Of a stretch of 64,000 nucleotides of DNA, positions 1 through 16,025 are shown piece after piece (the first letter of the stretch is position 1; each line of letters begins with the position of its first letter). A program made the translations under genes and the position numbers. Under the pieces are notes generated by a model. The model was not told where the DNA came from, ran no database searches, and saw nothing but the letters and a program-made list of their open reading frames with translations. Origin of the DNA: Phoenix dactylifera (lineage: Eukaryota > Streptophyta > Magnoliopsida > Arecales > Arecaceae); NCBI RefSeq assembly GCF_009389715.1, contig NC_052399.1, positions 19,719,646 through 19,783,645 on the forward strand. The letters run 5' to 3'.

Positions 1-40
1 AGTAAGGGACCTGAAGTTTAGGATAGCAAGAACATTTGGG

Positions 41-256
41 GTCTGTTTGGATGATTAGACTAAAAATCCTGTTGGATTTGTAGACTAAACCAATACAACC
101 AGTAAAATCAAAGGATTATAGTCTGAACTAGGTCTATATTCATAAGTGCATAGAAATAGTTTTAGAATGGGCCGGCCTGAATTTTATAAGGATAAAAAAG
201 ATCTAACCCAATCTATGAATCCAATAAAATTTTCGGTCTAATCATCCAAACAGGAT
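41..256. mobile_element. MITE-like inverted-repeat element
   Basis: The left end (about 47-68) reads TGTTTGGATGATTAGACTAA and the right end (about 235-252) is its near-perfect reverse complement. The interior is about 170 bp, AT-rich and non-coding. Size and terminal inverted repeats fit a non-autonomous DNA transposon, and GGGGTCTGTTTGG-type ends are common in PIF/Harbinger or hAT MITEs. The outermost bases on the right do not match the left, so no target-site duplication could be fixed and the superfamily is open. Confidence 0.6.
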
Positions 257-844
257 AGTTTTTTTTTTTTACCCCTTTTTATGAAAAGCAACATAATTTG
301 ATATTGTAACTTACTTTTTAGATCGGTATCATTATAGATAGCATACTACTCATTGATATACTTTTTCCAAGATTCTCTGTTTCACCAAAGACATTGCCTT
401 ACTAATTTTGCCTTTTGTTTTGAAAAAAAAAAAATGGTAGAAGGACCACTACTCATGTATGATATATGCTTGTCGGAGACACAAATTAATGTTTTTTTGA
501 GGTATGTATGTAGACCCTCCTCCAAATCTGTGAGTACAACCACTAGGCTATAACATTACTTGTTAAGCATATTGTGTTCTTGCTCTTGGTCATACTTCAT
601 ATTTCCTGACTTGCTCATAGCATGTGATAATCTACTAAAAGGCATGCACACCATAGTTCAGTTTTTACTTCATCCATTTCTTTGTTCGCATCGCTAACGA
701 TACTTTGCAGCACCTTAGTCTCTCCTATCAGCATGAGATCTTAATGCAGGATAAATAGCCCAAATCTCATAAAATTAAAGAATATAGTTTCACACAAATT
801 ATTAATATATAACAACCTCCCTTTTGCACCATCCCCTCTTTATT
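257..844. other. intergenic, no gene seen
   Basis: AT-rich sequence with poly-T and poly-A runs. The short open frames have no recognisable domain. It lies just downstream of the minus-strand TPR-like gene and probably contains its 3' UTR and terminator, but no clear polyadenylation signal was assigned. Confidence 0.5.
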
Positions 845-4481
<3,637 letters not shown>

Positions 4482-4599
4482 TGATGTGTATATTCGTATA
4501 TGTTTAGAAGAAAGAAAAGAAAAGAAGAGAAAATGGAGGCCGGAGACTGAAGGGGATGGGGTGTGGGAGGAGTAATAAAGAGAATTGGAGGTGATACAT

Positions 4600-5858
4600 A
4601 TCTTGCGTGTTAGAAGAGGAAAGAGGGGCTTGGGGCTCTGGGCGCTGGTTGTAAGGAACGCATCTATTCTTGATCTCTTTGTGGTTATCTCACGGGCTAA
4701 TATGTGTGTTATCAGGGAGAGGAAAGGTTACTGTGCTTGGATACCTGGCTGCTGGAATTTGGGAGCTTGTAAAGAAGGTTTAGGGGTTTTCTTGGAGTTC
4801 CAAGCAAGGATATTCGAAAAGCTGGGGAATTACCCCCTTTTTTTTTTTTGCTGGACTCATACCTAAATAAAAAAATAAAAAAATAAAAAGAAAATAAAAA
4901 ACAAACAAGTTTTAAAGTACTCAACTTTCTCTCTCCAACTCATACGACCCTTTCAAGTGATCGGCCATATACGAGAGATCATATAATTTACAGCACTATT
5001 TGTCTCTTTATAAATATGTTCGGTTGAAAAGCAATGTCACGTACTAACTATGGTTTGAATGTTGTAGGGCAGGCGCTGGAGAATTGTTTTGAAAATTATT
5101 AATTTTTTTTTTTTACTAACTTGGAATGTAGGCATGCATCATTGATGGCACACTTGGTGTTGGGACAAAGAGGACAAATATTAATTTAACTTGTAATAGT
5201 TTAAAATTTCACCTAATAACAGCCGGCTAAAAAATATTATTTAAATTTATTGGTGCTATATAAATACCCACCACCATTTTCTAGCAAAGAGTTGATATGG
5301 AGCTAAACAAACATCCACAACCTCATATGATAGCTCAAAAAAAAAAAAATGGCGCATTGTCATTGCTTCTTCTCTAGAGATGTGATTGTTTGAGTGACTT
5401 TTCTAGGGTTACTTGAAGCATCTTTCTTATTTAATGCCCAGCATGAAAAATGGACCCAACAACTTCTTTATCAATAAAGTGGAAGCATGAGGCCCGGTAA
5501 TTGTCCGATGTGCACCGCTTCCGATCGCCGCTCCGTTCCCCGGCGCACACGTCAAAACGGTGGGTTAACCATTTCTGGCCGGCCCACTTGTTCTTGTTGG
5601 TTTCCCGTGTTTATTCTTTTACCTTTTTCTTTTTTTAAGCTTGAGAAGATAAAGAAGTTGACAAGAAGAAAACTGCGCAGAAACAGAATGCTGTAGAGCT
5701 GGGAGCTGAGCAAGAAAATTAAGCTCTTATCATCTCCTGGCAGAAGTTGGGATAAAGCTCCCAGAGAGTTCAAAAATGCTTCAGTTAATTCTATATGCTT
5801 AAAAAATGATTGTTTTATAAAGATAAGTGGAGGTGGAGATGTTTTCTTCTCGAGTCTA
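4600..5858. other. intergenic, no gene seen
   Basis: Upstream of the left TPR-like gene. It contains poly-A/T runs and several short open frames without a domain. A small GC-richer patch around 5480-5600 has no reading frame I recognise. The gene's promoter is expected near 4482-4700, but no convincing TATA box was placed. Confidence 0.45.
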
Positions 5859-5859
5859 A

Positions 5860-6160
5860 GATAAAACCTTTCTCACACAATGGCTGAGCAAAGAGACGTC
5901 AATTGACAGGGGTTCTTGTGATATATCCGGGTCTGGTTCGTGTTTGAACGAAGGGGATCGGCCGGGCTCGGTATCTGGGGAGGCGGAGGGGCGGAAAAGG
6001 AGGGCTAAGGCTCGATCGGTGGGTATTTGGAAAGGAGGCCACCGGCGCTTTTTTTGAAGCGTGACAAATTTGGGTGCCTGAGCCTTTTTTTTTTTTTTTC
6101 CGACGCGTGTAACTAGCGTCGGCAAAAAAAGCCGGCTTTTTCTATGTGTGTAGGGATCTT
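5860..6160. mobile_element. possible CACTA-type end with captured coding-like stretch
   Basis: At 6100-6122 the motif CCGACGC is followed nine bases later by its inverse GCGTCGG, then by an AAAAGCCGGCTTTTT palindrome. Short CCGACGC-like repeats near an end are typical of plant CACTA (En/Spm) subterminal regions. The stretch ends near 6150 in GTGTGTAG, which could be a decayed terminus. Just inside lies a GC-rich plus-strand open frame (about 5869-6057) whose composition resembles a host exon (Arg/Gly/Ser-rich). No opposite end was found, so this is a fragment at best. Confidence 0.3.
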
Positions 6161-6414
6161 GTTTGCTGATTTTGGTTTGCGTTGCATTAGCTGCAACTCT
6201 GCAAGCCTTATGCATGTTACCTTCTTGGAGATACTGGTATGAAGGGGACTATCATTTGTCTTGTAAGTTAGCAAACTCTAATGAAATAACCACAATATCT
6301 TCTCCGTGAGAACAGCAACTCACATCCTTAATTAATTCAGATATAAATAACTTAAAGAAATTGCAGTATGCTGCTTTAGGCTGTTTGGATACATTACTAT
6401 GTGATACATGCTTA

Positions 6415-7900
6415 ACAATGTTATGCCCCGAACCCAACACTCGGGTCGGCTACGTGATATAGCCGCATACTCTTTAAAGTAATGCTTCAGAAAATTTACA
6501 AGACCCAAAAATTTATTACAACCTCAATATCAATAGTGATCTTAATTCATAATAAATAATAAAATTAATGCAATTACAAAATTTAATTATCCAACCAGTA
6601 TCAATGATGGTCCATCTATTCATCTTTTTACATGTGATCCCAACTATAGCTAAGTATCAAGTGACTCGCAACTCTGAAAGGAAAAAGAAAAGAGGTGGTG
6701 TGAGTTTTACAACCCAGTAAGAATTTCCACACATTCATACCAACGCAATAATATAAGTTTGAAAATAACAAGAAATCATTACACAAATCATGAAATCACA
6801 AACCGACTATCAATAATGCTTGAATAAACAGTAAACATATGTACATCAAATATCAATAGAAATCCAACCACTCAAGAGTGATAAATCATACGGTATCTCA
6901 TAAATCTTCAATAGTATTTTCAAGCAGATTTTCATTCCATTCCTTTTTAACTCAATTCGGATCCATGATCAATTAACTTTTCATCTTTGGTCCAAATCTC
7001 GGTCATGTTTTCTACCCGTGATGAGGCAATCAATATGTGTTACATTTTTGGCCCGTGACAAGATAATCGATATTGCCACATTTTCAGCATGTGACAGGGC
7101 AATCAATGATAATAAAATTAGCTTAAAGTCCTTATTCATTAAATCAAGTTCGCGTCCACACAACATTTTTTTTTAATTTCTGACTTTAGACTAACCACGG
7201 TCACATTTTCCGCCCGTAATGGAACAATCGATAAGTGTGATAAGTGTCACATTTTTCGCTTGTAACAGGGCAATCAATATAATATTTTAGTCAAGAGTAC
7301 CACATCCATTAGTCCGATTATTCAAGTGTAAGTTATACTTATATATGCATTCATCATATTATCAATCACAAGCATACATGATCAAAAAATGGTTTAATAG
7401 AGAAACCATCATAAAAGAATTCTTGCATCTTACTTATCTTGATCATTAGCATTTCATATGTATGTGTATAAAATATCTATAATCATGTAGAAAAGTATAC
7501 AAGGATTCTTACTTTTATGCCAACAACCCAGACTGACTAATCATTTGCTTACGCTACGATCTATGAACTGAAGTGCGCAGAATCTTTCTCAATGTCCTCT
7601 TGTCCTAAAGATTGTTCTTCTGGTTTTCTAGCGAGGATTGGCCGCAACAACAATAAGAAGGTGATCGGCACTCGGAATGAAAAATTTAAAAAAATATTGG
7701 CGATGAGCTCCGATTAAGGTTGGTTCTTGGTGAGGGTGAGAGAAGAAATCCGATAGTTTCGGAGGAGGAAGACTCCGATCGAGAATTTCTTCCCTCTAGG
7801 CACGTGCGCAACACATGCCAATTTTTTTTTCTCATTTTGAGCCAAGATGATTGAGCCGGTCAAGTAGACCAAGCCTAGTTTGTTGGGTTTTGCAAACAAT
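6415..7900. repeat. unclassified dispersed repeat with internal short tandem motif
   Basis: No coding frame of note. From about 7005 to 7285 a phrase of the type CACATTTT-CGCCCGTGACAGGGCAATCGAT recurs four to five times with drift and with spacers of unequal length. The flanking parts (a GC-rich start at 6420-6470 and AT-rich sequence to 7900) look like one repeat element of unknown class. I could not find terminal repeats. Confidence 0.45.
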
Positions 7901-8165
7901 TTCTACAAATAATTTAAAAATACTATAAACTCTTGTGACTATACTTCTAGGCCATTTAATTTCTATGCTACCGGTCTAAGTACAACAAGATTTTCCTTCA
8001 AATGGAAGCAAGATAGTTATAAGACTTCTTCTTTGAGCATGAAGGTGGCAAACACTACCATTCTGCAATCAATAGTAAAAGCATGTAAAAATCAACACTT
8101 TGACAGAACTATAATGTAATATGAATCATAATACCGGCGACATAACCCAGCGTATACTTAGGTGC

Positions 8166-8285
8166 GACAAACTGGTTAACCGAAAGTCATGGTCCAAATC
8201 GAACCCAAAAAGCATTGCCTTGTATGTGAATTGAGCCAAATAATTGACATCGGCACGAACCTTGCCAACATGAGAAATGCCCACC
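8166..8285 (-). other. isolated exon-like open stretch
   Basis: On the minus strand an acceptor-like CTCTAG at about 8291-8286 is followed by an open frame of about 40 codons starting VGISHVGKVRADVNYLAQF and continuing with a hydrophobic FGFDLDHDF part. The residues look protein-like and not random, but I do not recognise the family. It does not match the missing last exon of the TPR-like gene. It may be a relic exon or chance. Confidence 0.22.
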
Positions 8286-8840
8286 TAGAGACCGGGATGA
8301 CGTCCACGGAATTTGCATGCATTCCGTACCAGTAGGATATAACCTACAATGATCACTTATTACATTTGGGGGAGCCTTATATGGATTAAAATTTAGCTTT
8401 TGATTTTTCATTAAATTAAGAAATAGATTCTGATTTAAGTTGAGATGAAATTGGGATGGAAGTTAAATCTACAACAGGGATCGTGCATGTTTGCTGTCAA
8501 AGTTGAGTAACTATTTTGCCATGTTATTGCAATCTCGCGTTGTGATTGCCATAGCAATTGAGTTTTTTTTGACATCTAGATTAATATATGCCAAGTATGA
8601 TCAAAATTTAAAGAAAAGAAATATAAAAGATACCCTTGAATTGTCAGATGAACAAATTCTAGTGCCAATCTGGTGGGGAACAATAGAGCAAGGTAAAATT
8701 TGGTGGCCTTAATTAGAACTTTTGCTTCAAAAGCATATAAAGCCTTTTATACCCAAATAAAATGACAAAGAAAAAGATGAGTACAAAGTTTTAAAGAAAA
8801 AGGTTACATAAAAAGCTTATGAAAGTCCCGGCCTCAGAGA

Positions 8841-8872
8841 GCGAGCGAGAGAGAGAGAGAGAGAGAGAGAGA
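8841..8872. repeat. (GA)n microsatellite
   Basis: A run of GA repeats, about 32 bp, slightly impure at its left end. Confidence 0.9.
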
Positions 8873-9852
8873 TCCCCATGAACCACGAGCATTATTCAGA
8901 GACATTGGAAGCTGATAGCATCTTGAGCCAATGGAATTTTGATTAATTCATTGTAGCATTATAACAGTTTTCCCACTGTGCTATCATGATGATAAGTTTT
9001 ATCATATTCTTGGTGAACAGTAGTAAACCACCTTGTGTCGTTCCTCGTTTCGACATTCTCTGCACGTCCAACATCGCCTTTATAATATCCTGACAGGTTT
9101 CCACGGGCACAAACAAAAGGTTTCAGACTCCAAATCCAATCAAAGATATGGGTCCAGAAATCGTATCCATCTTTTATTTCGTGTAATAAAAAAAAATCTG
9201 GTGGCTTTATGCCTCCCTGACCCCTCAAAAAAAAAAAAAAATCTTTTATTTTATGTATATGAAATGGGATTTTGGCAGTTTTTTTAATAATGCCACCACA
9301 GACAAAAGCCATATCAATTGGAGTTTAGGTCTGCACTTAGAAAAACTAAATCCCAAGCTTCGCCGGGCCAAAATCCGGCCCACATATACCAGGTTTAACC
9401 GTTGGAGCCCTGCTTTAATAGGGCCAACTCTATTTGTTAGCAAGATGCTAAGCCAGCATTCTTTCACAGATGGTCTTCCGAACAATTGCAAGCAGAAGCA
9501 TATCTTTGTTTCTCTAAATCATACATGCATGCAATGTTAATACAGGTAGCATGCATGCAATCAATTTCTTGTTTTATGAACTGAGAGAGCTCGTATATTA
9601 ATACTATATTATTTTTCGAGAGAAAGAGATGGAGACACATAAGCACCGTAGTATTACCGAATCCCAAATTTTTAGGGATGCATAGTTTTAAATTCAGAAT
9701 TTTTGGTTGCTAAGCAAAGAGGCCAGGGTCACCTCTGAGGCAAGCTTCAGGTCTCGATTTTAAATGATACTGTAATTGATTGGTTTACTATATATTCATA
9801 ATGATCATAGTCAGCTAGCCTTTTTCCAAGTATTTCGAGAGCGTTTCTTTGA

Positions 9853-9865
9853 TATATATATATAT

Positions 9866-9915
<50 letters not shown>

Positions 9916-9967
9916 CGATAGATAGATAGATAGATAGAAAGATAGATAGATAGATAGAGAGAGAGAG
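9853..9967. repeat. (TA)n-(GATA)n-(GA)n compound microsatellite
   Basis: A short TA run passes into about 20 GATA units with two or three point variants and ends in GAGA. The long Ser-Ile-Tyr-Leu open frames read across it on the minus strand are translation of the repeat, not genes. Confidence 0.97.
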
Positions 9968-11509
9968 GAATAATAGGGTGCTCTATCTCCATATGGCCAT
10001 CTTTTTTTTTTCAATTCAAAAACATGCACGCAAGCTTCTGTGTAGATTCTTTTTGATCTATTATCTACCATGCCTTCACGAAACTACTGTAGATGCTCAT
10101 GCGTGCATCATGCCAAGGTATAGTGATGATTCCTGTGGCTCCCACGTGGCAGCTGATGATGTTTTGCATCATCATTTAAGATCACACGTGTCGATGTTTT
10201 GCATGAACAAGACGTGTCCCTTAGATGGGATCTTGCGTTGTGCTATTGCATGGAATCCATATAGTTTCTCTATGGTCAAGGCCGTAGTTGTGGAGACCAT
10301 TTACTGCATGGGCACATCTTTATTCAAAAGATATTATGGTAAATTACTTTCCCATCCCTTTAAAGACCCCACTGTAACAGGAGGTCCCGGTTGACCCAAA
10401 CAACAGGGATTATTCGTTATACAGGGGGTCTAACTTTGGACCACTAAGCAACTTCCCCAAGAAATTACGATCCATAAAGAATTTATCAATGCAAAGACAT
10501 ATGGATGCTGGATTAATATGTTTTATACTCACCATGATGAATCGAGGTCTTTCATCCATCGCAGGTGAAACTTTGATAATATCCTCACATACTTCCTTAG
10601 CCTTTTCATGGTCTCCCTGCAATGAGTTTATAGAGTTGAAAATATCGTAAATTTTAAACATAGCATAGCATGCGGTGCAACTTCAACAACAACTAAGACT
10701 TTCTCATGCAAGAAAACTATTAAATTTTTATAATTTTGAAATGTTAAAAATTATATCCACTAAAGGTTTGGAGAAACCCTTTTATTTTTAAAAAAAGAAT
10801 AATAATAGACTCACCATCAATTGTTTCAAAGAATCGATTCAAAAGTTGCCCCGATCCAGCCCTCGGGGAAATGACCTCTTCCAACCTTTAAAAGAGAGTG
10901 CAACCACTTCTTTATAGCATAATTCACGAAGTTTAAAGCACGTTGATTGGATACAATTTGTCACTTCCATTGGTTGGTATTTGTTGCAAGATGATTAGGC
11001 GCCTTTGAGGTGACATTTCCACCACCAAATTCTTGTATTTTGGTAGAAAGGAAAGGCAAACAAGATGAAAAACAGATTAAAACATTATCCACCTGCAATT
11101 ATAGGAATAGAAAATTTTAATTGTTCTTTCCTTTGGATGTGTATATGTTTATCTCTCTCTTTGAGAAATATATTAGGATATGTTTCTGTGTTTGATTCTA
11201 GAATTTCTCTAGTGCATGCAAAAGAAAGATGTATTCACCAAAGAATCCAAGTCTCATTACTCATTTTCTCTGCATCTTGATGGTGCTTGGAGGATTATAT
11301 CACAAAGAGTGAACTTCATTGTGAGGCTAAGTTATGGGCTCAGATTTCATTAAGGTCCTATCTGGTTGCAGCATTAGGTTGTCGAAGGATAAACTAAGCA
11401 CTTATGAGAAAACATAAAGAATTAAAGCAAAGAGATGGATAAATGGAAGACGTTGATTACTCCAACACTTTGTGAACAAGAAAAAGTTGCCTTTCCAGCC
11501 AACCATCTT

Positions 11510-11992
11510 ACTAGGAATGAAAGTGGATCGAATAATATCTATCCGGATTTATTTTCATATCCGAATCTATCCGGATATAAATAAAATTTGAACATCTAAC
11601 TAATATCTGTATATGTATCCATATTTATCAAAAAAAGAGAGGATATGGGTAGACAACTATCCGATCCATATCCGAATATTCGATTCCATTTGTAACCCTA
11701 TTTAATTTTATATAGCACTAATGAACTTTTAATAAAAATAAATGATCATATTAACATGCTATTAACTTGATTTATCATCCACTTAGTAATATTTTTGATT
11801 TTATGGTCATAAAATTTAATTATCCGATTTATTTTCGTATTTATATCCATACTTTTAGTATCTGATTTATGTCCGTATTTGTTTTAAAAAAAATATGGAT
11901 ATGAAATTTATGTCCGTATTTGATTTTGCAATCCATATCTGTATTTGTCAAACAAAACAAATATAGATATGGATATATTAGCATCCCATCCG
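11510..11992. repeat. AT-rich element built of inverted TATCCGAATAT-like phrases
   Basis: The phrase ATCCGGATAT/ATATCCGTAT and its inverse recur from about 11525 to 11985 in both orientations. The left edge GGAATGAAAGTGGATC is loosely the inverse of the right edge GATATATTAGCATCCC, so this may be an old MITE. It directly abuts the hAT MITE. No target duplication was found. Confidence 0.4.
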
Positions 11993-12000
11993 GTTTCAGC

Positions 12001-12580
12001 TAGGGGTGGCAATCGGGTCGGATCAGGCATAAATAGGTCGGGTCAAATACAGATCGGGTCAGAAAACTATAAATCTGAACCCGACCTGTTTATTAAACGG
12101 GTCAGGAACTGCAAACCTGAACCTGACCTGTTTATTAAACAGGTAACCCGATCCGACCCGTTTAACCTGTTTAATAAACAGGTAACCTGTTTACCCAACC
12201 CGATCCGACCTGTTTAACCTGTTTGCCCAACCTGACCCGTTTAACCTGTTTAAACCTGTTTAATCTGTCCAACCCAACCTGTTTAACCTGACCAACCCGA
12301 CCTGTTTAGACCTGTTTAGACCCGTTTAACCTGTTTAGACCTATTTAACCTGTTTAACCCGTTTAACCTGTTTAGACCTGTTTAACCTGCCCAACAGTTA
12401 AACGGGTTAAACGGTTTAAACGGGTTAGACATCTAAAACCCGTATCCGACCTAATTAATAAACAGGTTAAACGGATCGACCTGTTTACGACCCGAACCTG
12501 TTTAGGCCAAACCCAAACCTGTTTATGGCGGGTCGAACACAGGTCGGTTTGGCGGGTCGGGTCATATTTTGCCACCCCTA
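12001..12580. mobile_element. hAT-type MITE with 8-bp target-site duplication
   Basis: The element starts TAGGGGTGGCAA and ends TTGCCACCCCTA, giving 12-bp perfect terminal inverted repeats. It is flanked on both sides by the exact 8-mer GTTTCAGC (11993-12000 and 12581-12588). An 8-bp duplication is the mark of hAT transposition. The 580-bp interior has no coding capacity and is made of AACCTGTTT-like units with CGGGTC-rich shoulders. It lies in intron 2 of the right-hand TPR-like gene. The intact duplication suggests a fairly recent insertion. Confidence 0.9.
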
Positions 12581-14429
12581 GTTTCAGCCCTCGGTTTTAC
12601 CCCAAGTTTTGGGATTTCAAATTTTATTAACCACTGGCCTTTGAATAGTTGTCATCTCAAGGCCTTATGCTCAGCAACCACCTAGTTGTATCTTTTCTAA
12701 AAAGTTCCAGTTGCATGAAGACTGAAGAGTTATCTAAAAAGTCTTTTCTCTCTTTTCTAAAAAGACGTTGAAAAAAAGGGATGAGTCATCCTTCCACCTA
12801 AAAAATTCGAACATCCAAATTAATGCCTCCAAGATAGTAGCGGAAACGCCACTATTGCAACTTAGCTTGCCTAGTCAATTATTTTGGTACATGATATTGT
12901 CATTTCATTTTTTGAGGGAGTGCCAGTTGGTGATCCTCATTTTTTTTGTCAAAATTTTATTCTTAATTTGTTATTTAATCCTCTTAAATACTTGTTTCGC
13001 TTTATAAAGATTCGTCATTAACTTGTTTTACGGAAATCATCTGTTAGCATATGCAGCGTGCATGAAACTTTTTGGATGTGTGAGAAGAATCACCTGATTG
13101 ATGAATATTTGGACCAATAACAATCCTAGGTTGTATTTCCTCTCATTTTCAGCGAGTTCCTCCCATTCTTTATATAATGAACTTGTTGTTTTCAGTCCTC
13201 TGTCACTCGCTTCCAAAGAAGAGTGCCCCTGCAAACACAGACAGAATAATCCAGTTTGCTTCAGATATGTGATTTCCGATATATGCATACTTGAAGCTAG
13301 TTTTGCAGGGGAATGATAACTGTTATTTTGATTTTTGATGATAAGACCTCTCTTTCTCTCTTGAAAAATCCAAAGTTTCAAGACAATAGAAAAGCTGTCC
13401 ATGCTTCTCATTTTCTCTCGCATGCATCGCAAAAACCAAAAATCTCATTCAGAGATGTACCAAACGGTACTCACCTAGTGATGGAGCCCAAAAGATAATA
13501 TTGCTTTTGCGAAAAAGAGCGCAAAGCAGCAGTAGATTAAGTAACATAAATATTTAGTGGAACTATCAAGTGAGATATATATCTCGGTGGTCAGACTTCA
13601 AACTGACCTTCTTATGGATTGCATTAGACATTGTTCAAATTTAAATTATCAGGCTAGTTCAAATGAAAGCAATTTAAACATCCTTAACGCATGCAAAAGC
13701 TAGTCAAGAAAGAAAGAAAGGAAGAAATAGAGATATTTATATAAACAAAGCAAAGAAAAGAAAAGATTCAAACATGGATATCCACTTGATCGGACAGGTG
13801 TTCCAGCAACAAACGCAGCAAGCTTGGTTCCTCGAACCCCTGATGCAAAAATCGAACTTCGTCCTCGATTCGATGGAGGATGAGCTGATGAAGCTCGAGT
13901 GGCTCCTTGGCAGCCGCAGGTCCTCCTCTGAATATGCCCGACAGCACGTTCACCAATGGCGGCGGAGTTAAGCCCCCAACCCCTCTCTGTATGCCTGCAC
14001 GGAACGGAGGGCTTTCGTCGCCGCCATGCTGTTGGTCGGAAGTCGGGGGCACGTCACCGCTTGAATTCGGAGGCGAACAATACGCACGTCCCCCGTGCTT
14101 CAAACCGGTGACGCGCAGGGCGCAAGCCAGGACCAAGACCGGGCCCACCGCAGCCCCGCGTCTCCTATGCCATCCTTCCGCCCGTCCCCCGCCGGCATCC
14201 TCCCCCGCCGGCGGTTGGAAGCACACTGCCCACAGCCGGGCCGCCGCCGCCACCCGGGCGCCTCCGTGGGGGAAGGCGAAGTGGCGGCGGCGGAGGGGAT
14301 TCCTCTGCGAGGGGTGGGAGAGGAGGAAGTCCGGTCTGCATGCCGGAGCGAGGGGCACGCGGAGGCAGAGCATGGCTTCCATCGAGTCCTGGGTGTGGGG
14401 AGGTGTCTCCAATGGGCCGGCAATTTATT

Positions 14430-15873
14430 AGGAGCGTGACTGCGGTTTCCCCTGAAGAATAAAGGCGCTTCTTGCGAACCTCCTCCTAGCTTTTCTTTTC
14501 ATTTTTCTTCTCTCGCCTCTGCTTTTGATAAGGTAGCAAGGCATCCATATGCCGGTCCTTTTGCTCGGAGAGCTGAAGCAAGGTATCCACCAATCTCCAT
14601 TAATTCCATCTTTTGACAGCTTCTTATTGTCTTTAAATTTCCGGAAGGGTCGAACACTGCTCTAGATTCTTGCAAAGAAAAGTCGAACAGACAAAATAAC
14701 TCTCCGGACAAAGAGAGAGAATCTCAGCTTACTTTCTCTTCGAAAACTATCGGAAGGAGCAGGCATGGCATATTATCACGTAGGCCTGTTTCACATAGAA
14801 GTTCGAGCGCAGCAAGAGTTCGAGGGATAGAGGGCCCGGGTTGGAGATGGTTTTTTCCACTTCAGAAGCTGCTTTTTTTTTTTTAATTATTTTTTATTTT
14901 AATAAAAACTCCCGTTAGATCTTTTGCTGTGCAGAGAATCTAATTGTAGCCTTTATTTTTTTCCCCATTTTTCAATCTATTGCTGCTAGATATTTGGATC
15001 GAGATCTATTACTATCCGAGATGTATTGAGGTCAGCTGAGACCGAGATACGTCGAGATTGGTTGAGACCAAGATATGACGAGGTTGGCCAAAATCGAGAA
15101 CAAAAAGCATAAGGTCAATCTATAAAGAAGTTCACTTGTCGGAAGATCTTTGGCGAAAAGCTCTATGATGTTTAAGTTACTGGAGATTCTAAAGCAACAA
15201 TGGAAAAGAGAGAAAATGAGTGTGGAGGAGTGCCATAAAAAGCATAAGCTTAAGAATGGTTACCAGAGGGCCCCCTCGGTCATCCCTATATATAGGATGA
15301 GAGTGATGTCCATTACCTGATTTATCGGAAAGTGCCATGACCGCACGATAATGGCAAATCGTGCATTAACTGCATGGTAATAGCTTTCCACGATTGGCAT
15401 ACAAGTCAATCGTGTCTTTACTGCTGTTCTGGTGTGATCATTGCTAAGATCGTGATTGCAACTCATTCAATGACCTTTGGCGTTACTCCTAGGTAGGATT
15501 GACCCTAATGGCACGTCGGTTAGTACTGAGGTCATTTACTTCGGTTAAAGTCAAGGTCAAGAAGTGATGCAGTCGGGGATGGGTGTTGCTGAATTTTGTG
15601 GATGAGGGCTGAAACTCTCTCTCTCTCTCTTTTTCTTTTCTTTGGCAATGGCAGCTAGGGTTCTTGGATGGGAAAAGGAGGAAGAAGGAGATGGGAAGGT
15701 GGCTAATTGATGTTAATTGGGTCTATGGTTGGCGGCTGAATTTTGGAAATTGTATTGGCTTGGGCTAGGGTAGATGGAGTTGGCTTGGGACCAAATTAGT
15801 TTGGGTTTTAACGTGAGGGGGCGGCTTTAACGTGGATGGAGTCTTGGAATCCTAAAGGAAGAAGGATTCTATG
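14430..15873. other. intergenic, LTR-like and GA-rich patches, no gene seen
   Basis: Upstream of the right-hand TPR-like gene; its promoter must lie in the first few hundred bases. From about 14985 to 15560 the sequence has the look of an LTR-element fragment: repeated GAGATACGTCGAG-like phrases and a CTATATATAG box near 15286. The match is too weak to fix ends or family. Poly-T and CT runs occur at 14873-14884 and 15612-15635. Confidence 0.35.
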
Positions 15874-16025
15874 AAAGGATAAGAATAGGAAGAAGGAAGA
15901 AGGATTCTATGAAAGGAAAAACCTCGTTTAGGATATAAAAAAAACTAATGAAGTAGAGGGAGAAAGAGTGAGGAGAGAGAAAGAGTGAGGAGAGAGAAAG
16001 AACTCGGCATTTCTCCGAGCAGCCT

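Larger units (their letters stand above)
10533..14412 (-). pseudogene. TPR-like gene, second copy, last exon not found
   Basis: Proposed exons on the minus strand are 14412-13786, 13228-13094 and 10616-10533, with GT/AG borders and phase 0, as in the copy at 845-4481. Exon 1 (209 codons) has an Arg/Pro-rich leader and a hydrophobic segment GPVLVLACALRVTG, like its sister. Exon 2 ends LLLVQIFINQ where the sister has MLLVEMLIYK. Exon 3 (GDHEKAKEVCEDIIKVSP) matches the sister's GEYKKALGCKCLEDKVIS. I see no counterpart of the sister's last exon (GDMEKAKECYKEF type) between 10533 and 4481. The gene is either truncated, which is the reason for the pseudogene label, or ends with a diverged exon. The frames themselves are open, so loss of function is not shown. 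A hAT MITE and AT-rich repeats sit in intron 2. An alternative start is the Met at 14382. Confidence 0.55.

Noticed and set aside
9747-10071. Ser-Ile-Tyr-Leu repeat proteins on the minus strand
   Set aside because: Pure translation of the GATA microsatellite in two frames.
13907-14439. Plus-strand open frames of 114-174 codons
   Set aside because: They lie opposite exon 1 of the minus-strand TPR-like gene, where high GC keeps other frames open; no domain seen.
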